From assembly GCF_032854445.1 (NCBI RefSeq), contig NC_088302.1, positions 23,573,788-23,637,787 of the forward strand: 64,000 bases of DNA. Direction: 5' to 3'. The notes below the pieces were generated by a model. The model was given only the letters and a program-made list of their open reading frames with translations. It was not told where the DNA came from and did no database searches. The position numbers and the translations under genes are program-made. Source of the stretch: Liolophura sinensis (taxonomy: Eukaryota; Mollusca; Polyplacophora; Chitonida; Chitonidae). Below, in pieces: positions 12,100 to 23,276 of the stretch; the stretch's first letter is position 1; each line of letters opens with the position of its first letter.

Positions 12100-12191
12100 A
12101 GCTGGACTTGAGCTCACAGCGATCGCATTGGTAAGAAGCTCCTGGATCATTTCGCTGCGCTAACGCGCTAACCAACTGAGCCACGTAGCCC
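12100..12191 (-). mobile_element. SINE family 1, head fragment
   Basis: The minus strand reads ggctacgtggctcagttg, gcgctagcg..gcagcg and a box B-like gtgagctcaagtccagct. It is flanked by a C-rich run at 12190-12215. The tail is missing, so the copy is internally broken or rearranged. The fragment at 12530-12590 lies in the opposite orientation. Confidence 0.8.
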
Positions 12192-12529
12192 CCCCCCCAC
12201 GCGACCCCCCGACCCCTCCCATGCCGGAAATGACAGGTAAATGTAAATAGACATCTACATCTGAAGTTTATATCATAATTGGGTTTAACTGTATATGGCA
12301 AAGCTACATATACATGTATGTGTATTTACATCACCCCGTCGGACGTAAATGGTGACATGCAATGAGCGTCGAAGATGTTCTTCTATCGTTTGTTGAAAAC
12401 CACTAGTCTTCCTCCAATTTGATATGGTGTATATTCCTGTACATCATGCAGGAGAAGTAACTTACCAAAGGTGGGTGGTTTTATACTATACACTCAGGGT
12501 TTCCTCCGCCCATAAAATGACCACTTACG

Positions 12530-12590
12530 TTCTATAAGTGAAAAGTTCTTGAGTATGGCGTTCAACAACAACCTGCTAAATAAACACACT
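12530..12590 (+). mobile_element. SINE family 1, worn tail fragment
   Basis: Ctataagtgaaaagttct, tgagtatggcgt and caa..aataaa follow the SINE tail, but cgtaaaacaccaatcaaa is altered to cgttcaacaacaacctgc. The altered end is the first unit of the 92-bp tandem array. Confidence 0.6.
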
Positions 12591-13112
12591 GGCATAGTGG
12601 CTTGGAAATGTCTGTAATATTATTATTGATAACCAAGCTGCAGCTGCTGACATTCAACAACAACCTGCTAAATAAACACACTGGCATAGTGGCTTGGAAA
12701 TGTCTGTAATATTATTATTGATAACCTAGTTGCAGCTGCTGACATTCAACAACAACCTGCTAAATAAACACACTGGCATAGTGGCTTGGAAATGTCTGTA
12801 ATATTATTATTGATAACCAAGCTGCAGCTGCTGACATTCAACAACAACCTGCTAAATAAACACACTGGCATAGTGGCTTGGAAGTGTCTGTAATATTATT
12901 ATTGATAACCAAGCTGCAGCTGCTGACATTCAACAACAACCTGCTAAATAAACACACTGGCATAGTGGCTTGGAAATGTCTGTAATATTATTATTGATAA
13001 CCAAGCTGCAGCTGCTGACATTCAACAACAACCTGCTAAATAAACACACTGGCATAGTGGCTTGGAAGTGTCTGTAATATTATCACTGATAATCAAGTCG
13101 CAGCTGCTAAGT
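12561..13112. repeat. 92-bp tandem array, six copies
   Basis: Units start at 12561, 12653, 12745, 12837, 12929 and 13021, an exact 92-bp period. Each contains ttcaacaacaacctgcta, cactggcatagtggcttg and attgataaccaagctgca. Copies are nearly identical except the last, whose end has diverged (tatcactgataatcaagt). The first unit begins inside a SINE tail. Confidence 0.97.
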
Positions 13113-13247
13113 ATGCATGGCAAACGAGTTGTGTCCACACGTCGGTTATGAATGCCTAGACTCTGCACTGCACTAAACACTGTATACGAAATGTAACATA
13201 GTTTACTGAATCTGACGACAAATGGAATAGACCTACATTGAGTGCTG

Positions 13248-13355
13248 TAAAAATACAAATATCTACAAGAATAGCTTACAAATACAAACATCTACAATAA
13301 TTGTTGTGCAAATACAAATACTTACAACAATTGAAGTACAAATACAAATACCTGT
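13248..13355. repeat. Short tandem repeat, about 33-bp unit
   Basis: About three degenerate units of the type acaaatacaaatatctac(a/t)a with a variable spacer, directly after the 92-bp array region. Confidence 0.6.
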
Positions 13356-15059
13356 CGTAGGTTTACAATATGGACTTGCCTTGGAAATATGTACTCATTT
13401 TAGATGTAACTTTACATCATATTGGTGGATAAGTGGTTGATGTTTGTACCTAATTTACGGTGCTTACGCACGCAACGAAAAAACACGAGACGGCGTTGTA
13501 TTTTTGCCTTGCTTATGTAACTGCAAAACCGGCTCTAAATTTAGATTCAGAGGAGAACTGTTTATCTACACACAAACACATTGTAGCTTAAACTGCAGTA
13601 TTTTACTGTAAAAATATGCAGTTTATTATTACAGGGTAGTCTAACTCGTAACAGTCTTCCCAATGATAATTATGACCACCCGCGAAGCGGCATTGGTTCC
13701 TTTAGATACGACTAATTAAGGTAAATGGCCGCGACTCGGTATAAAACCCGACTCGAGACACGATTTGCCCTGGGATATAATATCTGAGTGAGGCAACAAT
13801 ATAATGGTAACCATATTAATCCGTGAACAGACGTGGATGTCGAGTCGTGGTATTTCCCTGCCCCCACCCCATCACACTTGGCCGATCATCACCGGCTTTA
13901 ATACATATGTAGGCATGTCAGCAGTAGCTTCTGCCAGAGGGAGAGAGTGTGAAACCAACCGTGGTGGGATAAATAACTCTGCTGCTAGAGAGTGCACACG
14001 TGGTCGGCCCAGCTCGCGGTTTCCTCATTCAGTAAACTATAAAGACCACTCCTGTGTAATCCAAGTGTCAAGTCCGGCAGTCGTATACCAGTCGTAAACC
14101 ATAAATACCCCTAAAACACTCAATAACAATTTCTTTCCTATATATCCAAATCACTTCTTAATTCTGTTGGCAGTTGAGGAGACCTAATATTGGTTTGGAC
14201 ACTCTTTCTCTTCCATAATTGTTACAGACATCATGTATGCAAGGATGATTATTGAGCATGCCATTAAAAAAGCAGTCAAAAACTAAATAGAAATGAAAAG
14301 TTATTTTTCTTCTACACTTAAAAGTTAAAAACAGATAGAAAGACGTTAGTTTTTCCCTGTATAGTGTAGCAAAAGAAAACACAAGATTTTATCACAGGCA
14401 AAGGCTCTGAGATGTGCCTGTCTTTTCGAGGCTGGTATTGTATCCCATTGGGGTCTGATGTCACAGATTACATGGTTTAAACCTTCAACTTGGGAGTTAC
14501 TGTGACAGGACCCTTTTTCTGCAGTCAAGCGAGATCCACGCAGAATCTCGCAAGCGCTGTTTTATGAATTTGTTTTGCAAAATCACTCATTTTAGCGTTC
14601 ATCTACAGCCACATTCTGGTCAAATTCAAATAAATACTGTCATCAACAGACTGAATCCTTTTCTTTGTGCAGCCTAAGTACTGTCATCAACAGGCTGAAT
14701 TATAACTGGAGTAAATATGCAATGTGACCGGTTAATGTGATCAACGGTAGTATAGCTATCATATTTTCATCGCAAACGCTAGTCATTTTCATTTAGGCGT
14801 TAACACATCTTTGGACGGTTAATCCAAAAGATTTCAATTCCTAGTGTTCTCTGAATTAATAGCAGATGACGATGTGAAGTGCGAATATATATGCATCATG
14901 GCTAAAACCTAAAGCTAAAATGGATATGAAATGTATATTCTACATTTTCGTTTACAAAAGCATGGAACTTTTTTTACATATTCTAGTAACAGCCTACAAG
15001 GGAAGAATCTTCTATTCACATTTGCACAAAAATTTATTCATCTTTTCTATTCATTTTAG
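13356..15059. other. Gene-free stretch
   Basis: Apart from the TATA-like site, no exon is supportable. The words tactgtcatcaacag(a/g)ctgaa occur twice, at about 14636 and 14680, a small local duplication. Confidence 0.4.
13735..13805 (+). promoter_or_regulatory. Possible TATA-type promoter
   Basis: TATAAAA (13740-13746) sits in a locally GC-richer context (actcggtataaaacccga), about 60 nt before an ATG at 13804 that opens 97 codons. The 97-residue product has no recognisable domain. Spacing is compatible with a core promoter, but nothing else supports transcription. Confidence 0.2.
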
Positions 15060-15300
15060 AAAGAAAAATACCCTTTCTTATTACAGAAGTTACAAAGTCT
15101 TCTGAAGGTGCGAATGCAATCTGTTCAACTTACAGAAACAGCTGAAAAAACTTGTCATGTTGTAAAGCTTTCTTAAGGCGTGGCTGTAGAATGTTTAACT
15201 TTACAGCTGAAAAAAACCCTTGTCTTTCAAAGTTTACTGAAGATGCGGCTTTGAAATGTTCAGTTTTTATAAGTACAGCTAAAAATTACAAAACAAATGT
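15060..15300. repeat. Degenerate tandem repeat, about 65-bp unit
   Basis: Three to four diverged units share cttgtc..gtaaagctttct, aaggcgtggctgtagaat and gtttaactttacagctga. Similarity between adjacent units is only moderate. Confidence 0.5.
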
Positions 15301-15659
15301 AGAAGTGTTTTCTGTTTTTGCATGTAAACGCACAACATTGCCGTTTCTTACAGTTGAAGCTCGGAACTTTTTTTCCCGACAGTTTGCATCCATAATATAA
15401 ACTTGAAAACAGTTGAAATTTTGTTCTTGGTTGTGCCGATGTAAACTGTGATGAGTGAAGAAGATGTATAATTCTTTTTAAATCTTGAGAATTTGGGAAT
15501 ATGGCCGGTACGTCTTATAAGACGTGTAGTTGTCTTTTTGCATATAATTTTTTAAAGACATTTGTTATATAACCGTTAAAGCAAGTACTTTAATTTCATG
15601 CATTCGTACAATGAATCCATGCGATGTGATATGTAAGATCATATGAACAAATTTTAACA

Positions 15660-15905
15660 GGGACGGCTGAGAGGTTAGATCAAGGAACCAGGTCTGGTTG
15701 GCCCAGTGAGAGTATAATATGACTTTGTGGTGTGTAGTGTCTGGTGTCTTCAGCATCATACGTCTGGGGCAGCATAACTTTAGTGGTATGAGCTTGCCCA
15801 GCCACAAGAAGACACAATACATGTACACACACACCTAATGACTCCTCGTTGTCATGTGACTTTGTTAAGTGTTAAGTACGATTTAAAACCCAAATCATAC
15901 ATACA
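15660..15905 (+). mobile_element. SINE family 2, near-complete copy
   Basis: A different SINE from family 1. Diagnostic words are aaccaggtctggttggcc, gagagtataatatgactt, catacgtctggggcagca, gccacaagaagacacaat and a tail gttaagtacgatttaaaa. Related copies are at 32845 and 57713. The head is worn. Confidence 0.65.
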
Positions 15906-18900
15906 CACATAAATTTCAAGAGGAATCATGCTAACAGACATCGCCAATCCAAGACGACCCGGCCTACGAACTCAAAATATCCAACCTGAACTGTTTATCG
16001 GAAGGTTTTATATTTGTACAAAAAAATTGTATAACATTAACCATATACACGAAGAAACATTAATCAAAATACCTTAAAACTTTGCTCAGTCATTTTACAT
16101 TGGAGAATTATTTTATACATAAAAAAAATTGTGTGCTTTATTTGAAGTTTAGGAAGAGACAATTGTCGACAAAGGGCAAAAAAATGTACTAAAGAAAAAT
16201 ATATATATATGCAGAAAATTGGTTCCTTTTCCTTTTTTTAACGATCTTCTACTTGATATCCTGCGTGGGTGTCTACGAAGGCTGAGGCGTGCGGGAATGA
16301 AAGGTACGGGGGCGCGTTGTTCGATATCATCGACTTTTTTAGGTCACCTTATGTTCTCTCGTGAACTATGTTCATATCATACTATGCCGTAATGTGGTGT
16401 AGCCTTCAGCTTGGCATTACCGGAGAATCGGATTGATTAAAGTCATCCTAGGGCTGTTTTTTTTATTATATATATATAAATGTAATCATAGCCCTTTTTC
16501 AGTTTTCAGACTATTCACCGTTTTATTTGAACTGTACTCAAACGCAGTGTCAAGACGAAACGGAAGGGTGTTCATCATATGCAATTTGCCAGTCTGTCAA
16601 ACATTTTCCTGCACTACAGCAAAATCCGCTCAAACTGATTCATTTAACATTAAAAAAACTGTAATGAATAAATCATTATATTGTAGGGGTAATCTGCTAG
16701 TGTCTTTAGGCCAGCATTTACATCAATAATATAATCCAATTAATTTATTACACATCATAAAGTATTATTAGCTCAGCATTCCGCCGAGAGCAGGAACACA
16801 GCCTTCGCCCTTCACCTCGTGTTAACTCATCAGATGTCAAAAGCGAGATGCCATCTTTGATAAACCTTATGCAATGTACACTTTTTTCGGACATATTGCC
16901 TGGTGGTTTGAAAGAGTCACTATATATGATAAAGACTAGCATGGGTTGAGCAACATTTAACACAGGGAATATGGCGATGAATGAAAACATTGCGGTATAC
17001 CGTTAATTTAGTCCTACTCTAATGGCTATCAAATAGCTTACTATATTGTATGCCAAACAAATACCCCATTCACACCAAAAGCAGTGTAAACCGGATTAAA
17101 TGTGAACCGGTTTAAATCTTGCGCCTATAAAATGTGATGTGATACTGATATATAACTGTTGCTTTAGGCGGTATCTTTCGATACAGCGTGATAAACGGTT
17201 AATTGCCATCAGTAATTTTTTTATCGATGTCGGTAATATGGAGAATATTAACATATGGAGTTTCAGACATTTAAGGTTTGGCTGTTCGCTCTCTATTACT
17301 TGTTAAGTTTTATGAACTGAGCGAAAAATTTAATTTTATTTTACGAATGTTGATTTTGTGAGGGAAAGTGTAGATGTAAAGACTCGATGACAATTCAAAA
17401 TTCATTCACCACACAAATTTTTCTAAACGTAAAATCATTAGCAATGGAATTGTCCCACATTTTCCACTCAAGTATGAAGCAAAATATATGAACGAGACAC
17501 CCATTCGTTTTGTTAGATTGTTTATTTATATTTGTTTGGAAGGTCGACATAATACTCACGAAACTCTTAAATCTCGCCAGGTACTTTTCAAACCTGTTGA
17601 CGTTAAAGCGTGACCGCACCAACGGTATCTGGATTCGAACTCGCAAACCTTTTTACCAGAGAGCCCTCAGCTAGAGCCCTCATGTAAAAAAAAAAGTAAC
17701 GTGTTCCTGCTGCCGAAGCCTCATGCCATTGCACTGCAATATCATTGATTCTGTGGAACATTTATTCAAGTTCAAACTGGTTTTAATCGGAAAGAAATCT
17801 TGAGCCCATTACTTCAGATTACTGTTACCATATTAACTATATGCCAATTATCACAATGTAAGACGCTTATAACTGGAGTAGACGATGTCATTCTATAAAT
17901 GTAAGCTCGATGAAAAAAATCTGGTAAGTTGGCTTTGGACATGGTTGTCAGGTTGGTGGGTTTAATCGCGACGTGAATATTTCGCATTGTTCTATGCAGA
18001 CCTTATTGAGGACAAAGAAAACACTAAATGAAGTATATATCAGATAAAACTGAACATAATGCTTTTAAAACATCGGATTGTATGGTGGTCTGTTGGCATC
18101 CAGTGCATCTGCATCATTGACGACATCATATTTGTATTTTGTGCTTGAAATAGTTCGTTCCATGTATCATGCGACGAATGAATTTGTAGCATTATTTGTA
18201 TATGAAACTTGATTTGTTTATTTATTTGCTATTTTTGAAGAATATAGTGTTTTTTTGAAGAATATTTCACTTATCTATGATTTTTCATGTGACGTGTGAG
18301 TATCATTCTGGCCTTTTATTTGTGGGACGATGAAAGTAGAGAAGCGAATGAAGCTGCCCTTGAAAATAGGTTCATTTATGAAAAAAAACAGGTTCTCTAC
18401 AATAAAAAATGTAAACAAAGAAATAGCTGTACAGATTTATTTCTCTGTGTATGTCATTCTTATAATATCTATACAGCTGAAGTCTAAGAAATGGCCCCAA
18501 GGTCGACTTAAGCGAATCATACCATGAATACATGGTTATTGATATTTGTAACTGATGCCGAGGTTGTAGGACAAGACGCGCGCGACGGGTTCAGGCCCGG
18601 ATGATCGTCTGCTCGAGAAATGACTAAAAATGAAATTCACCAATCGAGGAAGTCTTGCAATCTCCAATGAAGCCTTATGGTAGCCCGTCCTTGACGAGAA
18701 GGTTCGGAACACTCTTACCTCATCGATTTCTACTTAATAACTATACTTGGGCAGGAGCGATATTAAATCGCTTTCTGCACAGCGATGATATCCTCTCTCT
18801 CTCTATAGGCCTCTACAGTCGGTCTTTTTAAGTCTTCTACTGGCGCGAAAAATTCCCGTACAAAGTTGTGTTAAGTCGGCCAAACCTTTCTTTGCCATCG

Positions 18901-19092
18901 GTTGATTTTAACTCCTTATACACCAAGTCGGCCTAAATACAACTGCAGTGTGCATATAAAAAAAATAGTGGGAAATACGGTATGTGTGGGCTCTGAGAAA
19001 GCCTGTGGACATGGAAGGGTGAAACATGGACTCGTGCCTGGAAGCTGGTTATTCCCACTCAGTTTATTAACACATCGCAGGATCAGCCTCAC
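15906..19092. other. Gene-free stretch
   Basis: AT-rich, with short (TA)n runs near 16197 and 16465. A minus-strand box B-like motif at about 17630-17645 (gcgagttcgaatccagat) marks a probable SINE head relic. A repeat shared with 54.6 kb lies at 18066-18190. No exon is supportable. Confidence 0.4.
18066..18190 (+). repeat. Dispersed repeat shared with 54.64 kb
   Basis: Shares acatcggattgtatggtggt with acatcagattttacgacggt at 54640, and catatttgtattttgtgctt..gaaatagttcgtt with the words at 54690-54720, in the same order and orientation. Confidence 0.6.
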
Positions 19093-19263
19093 TCTCCATA
19101 TCGACCTATCTCCAGGGGGCGTGCTAGGTTTCGCCTCCATTCGAACCTTGGCATCTCTGCCCAGTCCAGCCAGTAAGTCAGAGTCTTCAAAATTCAATTT
19201 CCGGTACGGACCGTTCTGTTCTTTTTGAACAATGTCCTCTTTAAACATTTTATTAGACGCCAT
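19093..19263 (-). CDS. Possible first coding exon, product unknown
   Basis: ATG at 19263 opens 57 codons ending at AGA followed by a donor-like GTGAGG (19087-19092), phase 0. The peptide starts MASNKMFKEDIVQKEQNGPY and continues charged, with FEDSDLLAGLGRDAKVR and AKPSTPPGDRSIWR. There is no signal peptide or membrane helix, so a cytosolic or nuclear protein would be expected. I do not recognise it. Supporting points are the protein-like composition, a G after the ATG and the exact phase-0 donor. Against it, no partner exon was found and the frame runs on past the donor to 18916. Confidence 0.3.
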
Positions 19264-20320
19264 TCATAAACAGAGACAAAAGGGTTGGTCTGGACATCTT
19301 GGGAGGCCTCGTTGGCATGTAACTCAAATACCCCTCTTTACCGACACGGGTTAGTCAGACGGACTCTGGCATTCCCAGCGCGAACTTCACAGAAAACCTC
19401 TGTTAGAAAGAAAAACGGGGCTATTTTGAGTGTGGTGGTCTTTCGTAAAGACATCACCAAACGATTCAAGTTTTCAGAGCCCGTGCCTGCTGAAAGGAGG
19501 CGATTTGTGTTAGACCAAGTCGCTCTGTTCTATTGGTTTGTCTGGCTTTCTTGAATGTGTTTAACTTCATTACGGAGGAAATTCCAAACCAGGAGAAACC
19601 CCAGTATGTCATATCAGAATTTATCTTTCGAACTCAACCACATCGATCAGAGCTGGGGTCAATTATGAGTGACGGAGTGTTCAAGTCCAAATCGATCAGT
19701 CAAGCCATTTTAAAGCACAACTGTTAAAAATAGCAAAGTAATCAGTCAGCCGATGTTGTCACAAATGGCAAAAGTAGAGGACATTGTATATGTATTCTAT
19801 TTTATTTGTTTGTCTATCAGCCCTTTTTATCCGATGTAAACAACATGCATGGGTTACACTAAGAGTAAAGTTGGAGGAAAAAAATCCCATCGAATTATTC
19901 TGTCTGCTGCAGATGTATCAATAAATAGTACTCCAATTTTGGTGGAGACATAGTACACCTTTCCGAGGGGGAGCAGTTTGAATACGTTAGTCAGTTTGCT
20001 TAATTGAGGGGTTGAAAACAAAGAATGACTTTTGAGTAAATGTGGGGTGGGGTGATCGAGTACAACCAACTTACATACCACATGCATTGTTTTGACACAT
20101 GACCTTATATGTCGAAAATATGTTCAGTTATTCTTTGCTTTATGTTAATATTCATATTAACAACAAGAGTGACTGTCGCGAGTTCTTGTGTATAGCTTTA
20201 TCAGTGATAGGACTAATCACAGACTGGCCGTCCGCCACAGATTTAACAATTCAGGTCTTTTTAATAAGCCCAGTCGAAATCTCTGGAGACACCCGAGTTC
20301 ACGCAGAAATGGACGAGATA
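19264..20320. other. Gene-free stretch
   Basis: A plus-strand open frame at 19285-19554 (89 codons) has no recognisable domain. Nothing else stands out before the inverted repeat. Confidence 0.35.
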
Positions 20321-20486
20321 GGGTGGGGGTTTTCGCAAACTAACGCAGCTAAAAGGAAAGATTTTAGGGTACTTGCTAGACTGAGTGCACATCTCGCATA
20401 CACGGGCCTGTCGGCCCAACGGCGCCGTTAACAGCCGCCGTAAAATCACGCCTTTTAGCCGCGTTAGTTCTCGAGAGCCCCACCCC
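20321..20486. repeat. Long imperfect inverted repeat (49-nt arms)
   Basis: The left arm (20321-20369) and the reverse complement of the right arm (20438-20486) align without gaps. About 38 of 49 positions match by eye, including an 11-nt exact block aactaacgc followed by (a/g)gctaaaagg. The 68-nt loop holds its own perfect small hairpin, gggcc-tgtc-ggccc (20404-20417), and a ggcgcc palindrome. It could be a transposon with terminal inverted repeats, a foldback element or a structured RNA; no flanking target duplication is obvious. Confidence 0.75.
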
Positions 20487-20707
20487 GAGGCTTGTGTCTG
20501 CTTTTCCAGGGTTATGATCTATACTCACCACTATTACTGATGTTTTAATTTATAGTTGGCTACTGATTTCGAATCTTGTCTTCTACATTCTTTTATCATA
20601 AAGCTGGAAAAAAACTGAAAACTACTAAGTGTTGAGGCTAATGTCCCCTTTTTCAGTGAGTTACTGACACATACTGGGAAGACTGGTGAGTGACTGGTAT
20701 GGTGTAA

Positions 20708-20809
20708 GAGTACCACTATCGGAGAGTCAAGATGAGTTTTGGAGTACCACTATCAGAGAGTCAAGATGAGTTGTGGAGTACCATTGTCGAAGAGCCAAGA
20801 TGAGTTGTT
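20708..20809. repeat. 34-bp tandem repeat, three copies
   Basis: Units begin at 20708, 20742 and 20776 with gagtaccact(a/t)tc and contain agagtcaagatgagtt. They are nearly identical. Confidence 0.9.
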
Positions 20810-20960
20810 TAACTGCCTTGTTTAACTCTTAAATCAGCGATAGGCCTTACACAACATCAAAGAAACACGGCGCTTGAATAGGTTCAATACATATATTTGA
20901 ACAAAATAGGCAAATGATTCGACTGACAATAATATACAAAACAATACAAATAGTTAAATA

Positions 20961-20965
<5 letters not shown>

Positions 20966-21053
<88 letters not shown>
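20966..21053. repeat. (AT)n microsatellite
   Basis: About 43 uninterrupted AT dinucleotides. They abut the left end of the LTR retrotransposon. Confidence 0.97.
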
Positions 21054-21054
<1 letters not shown>

Positions 21055-21056
<2 letters not shown>

Positions 21057-21615
21057 ACGGTCCAATAAGTGGTTTATTCTCTAACTGCTTGTAAATTCTC
21101 AGGGCGCACGGGTTTCAGGGTAACCTGGGATGAAATGTACCTAATGGTACAAAGAGACAATGAGCGATACAAGTTGGCGAAGCATAAGGTCACAAAGTGC
21201 TCTGTACAGAAAATGGAATATAAATGACGAATGTCGAATGGCGTGAAAGACGATATCTCCAAATCCTCACAGTGAATGACGGTAAATATGACTGCTCTCA
21301 AATGGACTTGAGTAAATGACTGCTCACAAGTGGACTTGAATGAATAACTGCGAGCTTCACAACTTCGTTGCTCACATTTATAGACTAACGTAAAAAGAAA
21401 ATTCTGAATGGTTTGATCGTATCATTTATTTATTTGATTGGTGTTTTACGCCGTACTCAAGAATATTTCACTTATACGACGGCGGCCCGCATTATGGGGA
21501 GAGGGTGACGAATTACAGTGCAGGCTATAACGTAAACAAGTGGGAAAATGTAGGTTATTACTCAGGAAGAAATGAAGAAAAAATATAATACAATATTTAA
21601 AGACGTGGTTCGTAA
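21055..21615 (-). repeat. 3' LTR of the retrotransposon, carrying a SINE fragment
   Basis: Direct repeat of 24465-25195, with several small deletions. About 100 bp of LTR sequence next to ggtttgatcgta is replaced by a SINE tail. At its inner edge the reverse transcriptase frame runs into the LTR (the codons for LLEAYEPRL read across the junction), marking the break point of the internal deletion. Confidence 0.8.
21421..21502 (-). mobile_element. SINE family 1, tail fragment inside the 3' LTR
   Basis: Tttatttgattggtgttt, acgccgtactcaagaata and cgacggcggcccgcatta match the SINE tail closely. It is strongly 5'-truncated and must have arrived after the LTR formed. Confidence 0.85.
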
Positions 21616-21616
21616 G

Positions 21617-22217
21617 CCTCGAGCAAATCACAAATATCCTGCCTCTGACTTTTAGAAAGATGACTTAACACTTCGTCTAAATTGCTCAATATACCTGAGT
21701 TATTCAACTTACGCTCTAACAAATCAGCTTGAATGCTACCTGGCTCATTGGGCTCAGTACATATAGTAGACCACTCACCACTCTCCTCTACCTGATTTAC
21801 TGTGCTAGCCACAGGTACTGACTGACTTGCTTCTCGGGCATTGTACTGCTTGAGCATATTGATGTGACATACTCTTTCAGTTTTCCTATGATCAGGTGTG
21901 CTACCTGACTTGCTTCTCCGGCATTGTACTTCTTGAGCATATTGATGTGACATACTCTTTCAGTTTTCCTATGATCAGGTGTGTTACCTGACTTGCTTCT
22001 CGGGCATTGTACTTCTTGAGCATACTGATGTGACATACTCTTTCAGTTTTCCTATGATCAGGTGTGCTACCTGACTTGCTTCTCCGGCATTGTACTTCTT
22101 GAGCATACTGATGTGACATACTCTTTCAGTTTTCCTATGACAGTGAAAGTGGCGAGTGATTTTACTTTCCGTCTTTCTAATACCAATATGTCCATCTATT
22201 GGAATCTCATGAGCCAT
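21617..22217 (-). pseudogene. Integrase ends fused to reverse transcriptase start
   Basis: Read from 22217 down: HEIPIDGHIGIRKTESKI resembles the HHCC-type integrase N-terminus. It is fused directly to KTERVCHISMLKKYNA, the integrase C-terminal motif, so the DDE core is deleted. The C-terminal motif is repeated with an 83-bp period. The last copy continues in frame through an acidic linker to LNNSGILSNLDEVLSHLS and SQRQDICDLLEAY, the region just before reverse transcriptase in elements with integrase upstream. The frame then runs into the 3' LTR. Continuity from the integrase end to the reverse transcriptase start is the main evidence that this order is original. Confidence 0.75.
21834..22140. 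repeat. 83-bp tandem repeat, four copies, in the integrase remnant
   Basis: The word gatgtgacatactctttc recurs at 21861, 21944, 22027 and 22110, exactly 83 bp apart. Because 83 is not a multiple of three, each copy shifts the reading frame, so two different peptides (RVCHI.MLK and LIIGKLKEYVTS) alternate. Confidence 0.95.
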
Positions 22218-22461
22218 CCTAAGTACTTCTTGTCCATAACTTGGAGGTAAGACAACTTGATTAAAATTGCCCTATTGTCGTTAGCTGATATATGACAGGG
22301 TCTATACTTTCTTCTCAACAGCTCCTCCCCCATACAATAACCAAAAGATAATCAGCTATTTCCTCCACAGATAAAGCAGACTTACTTAATTCCCTTAATT
22401 TGGGATCTGACTGTTGTTGTATGACGACATCAGATCGAAAGAGCACAGGCCTGTCTAACTC

Positions 22462-22656
22462 CTAACCATCCTCTATACCATCAGTATCATGAAAGATCGT
22501 TTCAGCCAAATTAATATTACCCGCTGAATCCCCAATGGTCTTCCTTCTCCCCAGCACTTTCCTGTGACCTGGTAACCACACAAGGAGGAAATACAGCTGG
22601 AAACTCCTCCTATAGGTCTTCTGTATTTCCGTCCAAAACCGGAACACTACAGACAT
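22462..22656 (-). pseudogene. Retrotransposon linker remnant between protease and integrase
   Basis: An open stretch of about 64 residues ending NLAETIFHDTDGIEDG, in the interval between protease and integrase of such elements. Composition fits, but no catalytic motif is visible. Confidence 0.4.
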
Positions 22657-22786
22657 GAGGACATGCTTTAATTTTATCTCCTGCTAAGTCATTATACAGC
22701 AAAAAGGAAATACTTTCCACAGGCCAAGTATTTAACAAACCCTACAGTTACTCAACCAGTAACCAAATCAGAACCAAGGGTAACCT

Positions 22787-23224
22787 TCAGTAATGTAACA
22801 CACATACAACTTCCATTAATACTTGGATTAAAACATGACTGTTGGCCTTATCAGAACGTGCAGGAATCAAACCTGCAGGCATGAAAGATTGACTAACCAC
22901 AGTATCCCTAAGTATACGAACAGGGGAGGCAACTCCATTACCAGTAACCACACCAGTCGATATGAATCTCCAGTATGTCTCTAAGGTCTCCCCTATCTCC
23001 TCAACTTGTGGTTTAACGATAGAACCAACACTACCTGTCTCTACCTGTGGCCTCACTGGTTTACAACTAGAGTTAACAAAAGCTATTGACTTTCGCTCCT
23101 CCTCCCTTTTTAGGACTAAGCACATGGATAATAGATGCCCTGTGGCTTTACAATAACGGCAAGAAGGTGGACTTACACCTTGAGGTTTGGACTGAAAGGT
23201 CTTCTTGTGAGAACAAAAACCCAC
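22787..23224 (-). pseudogene. Gag zinc knuckle plus protease remnant
   Basis: About 145 residues. A CX2CX4HX4C zinc knuckle (CRYCKATGHLLSMC, residues about 24-37), typical of nucleocapsid, is followed about 60 residues later by PVRILRDTVVSQSF. In active retropepsins of this group the matching position carries the catalytic Asp-Thr-Gly; here it reads Asp-Thr-Val. The protease therefore looks inactive, in line with the rest of the element. Confidence 0.75.
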
Positions 23225-23276
23225 ATCTTACTTATGCTTCTTACCGGTCTGCTTATCAGTACTAAAAGTCTTCTTC

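Noticed and set aside
20847-21065. Long Ile-Tyr repeat frame, also at 41393-41744
   Set aside because: Translation of (AT)n microsatellites.
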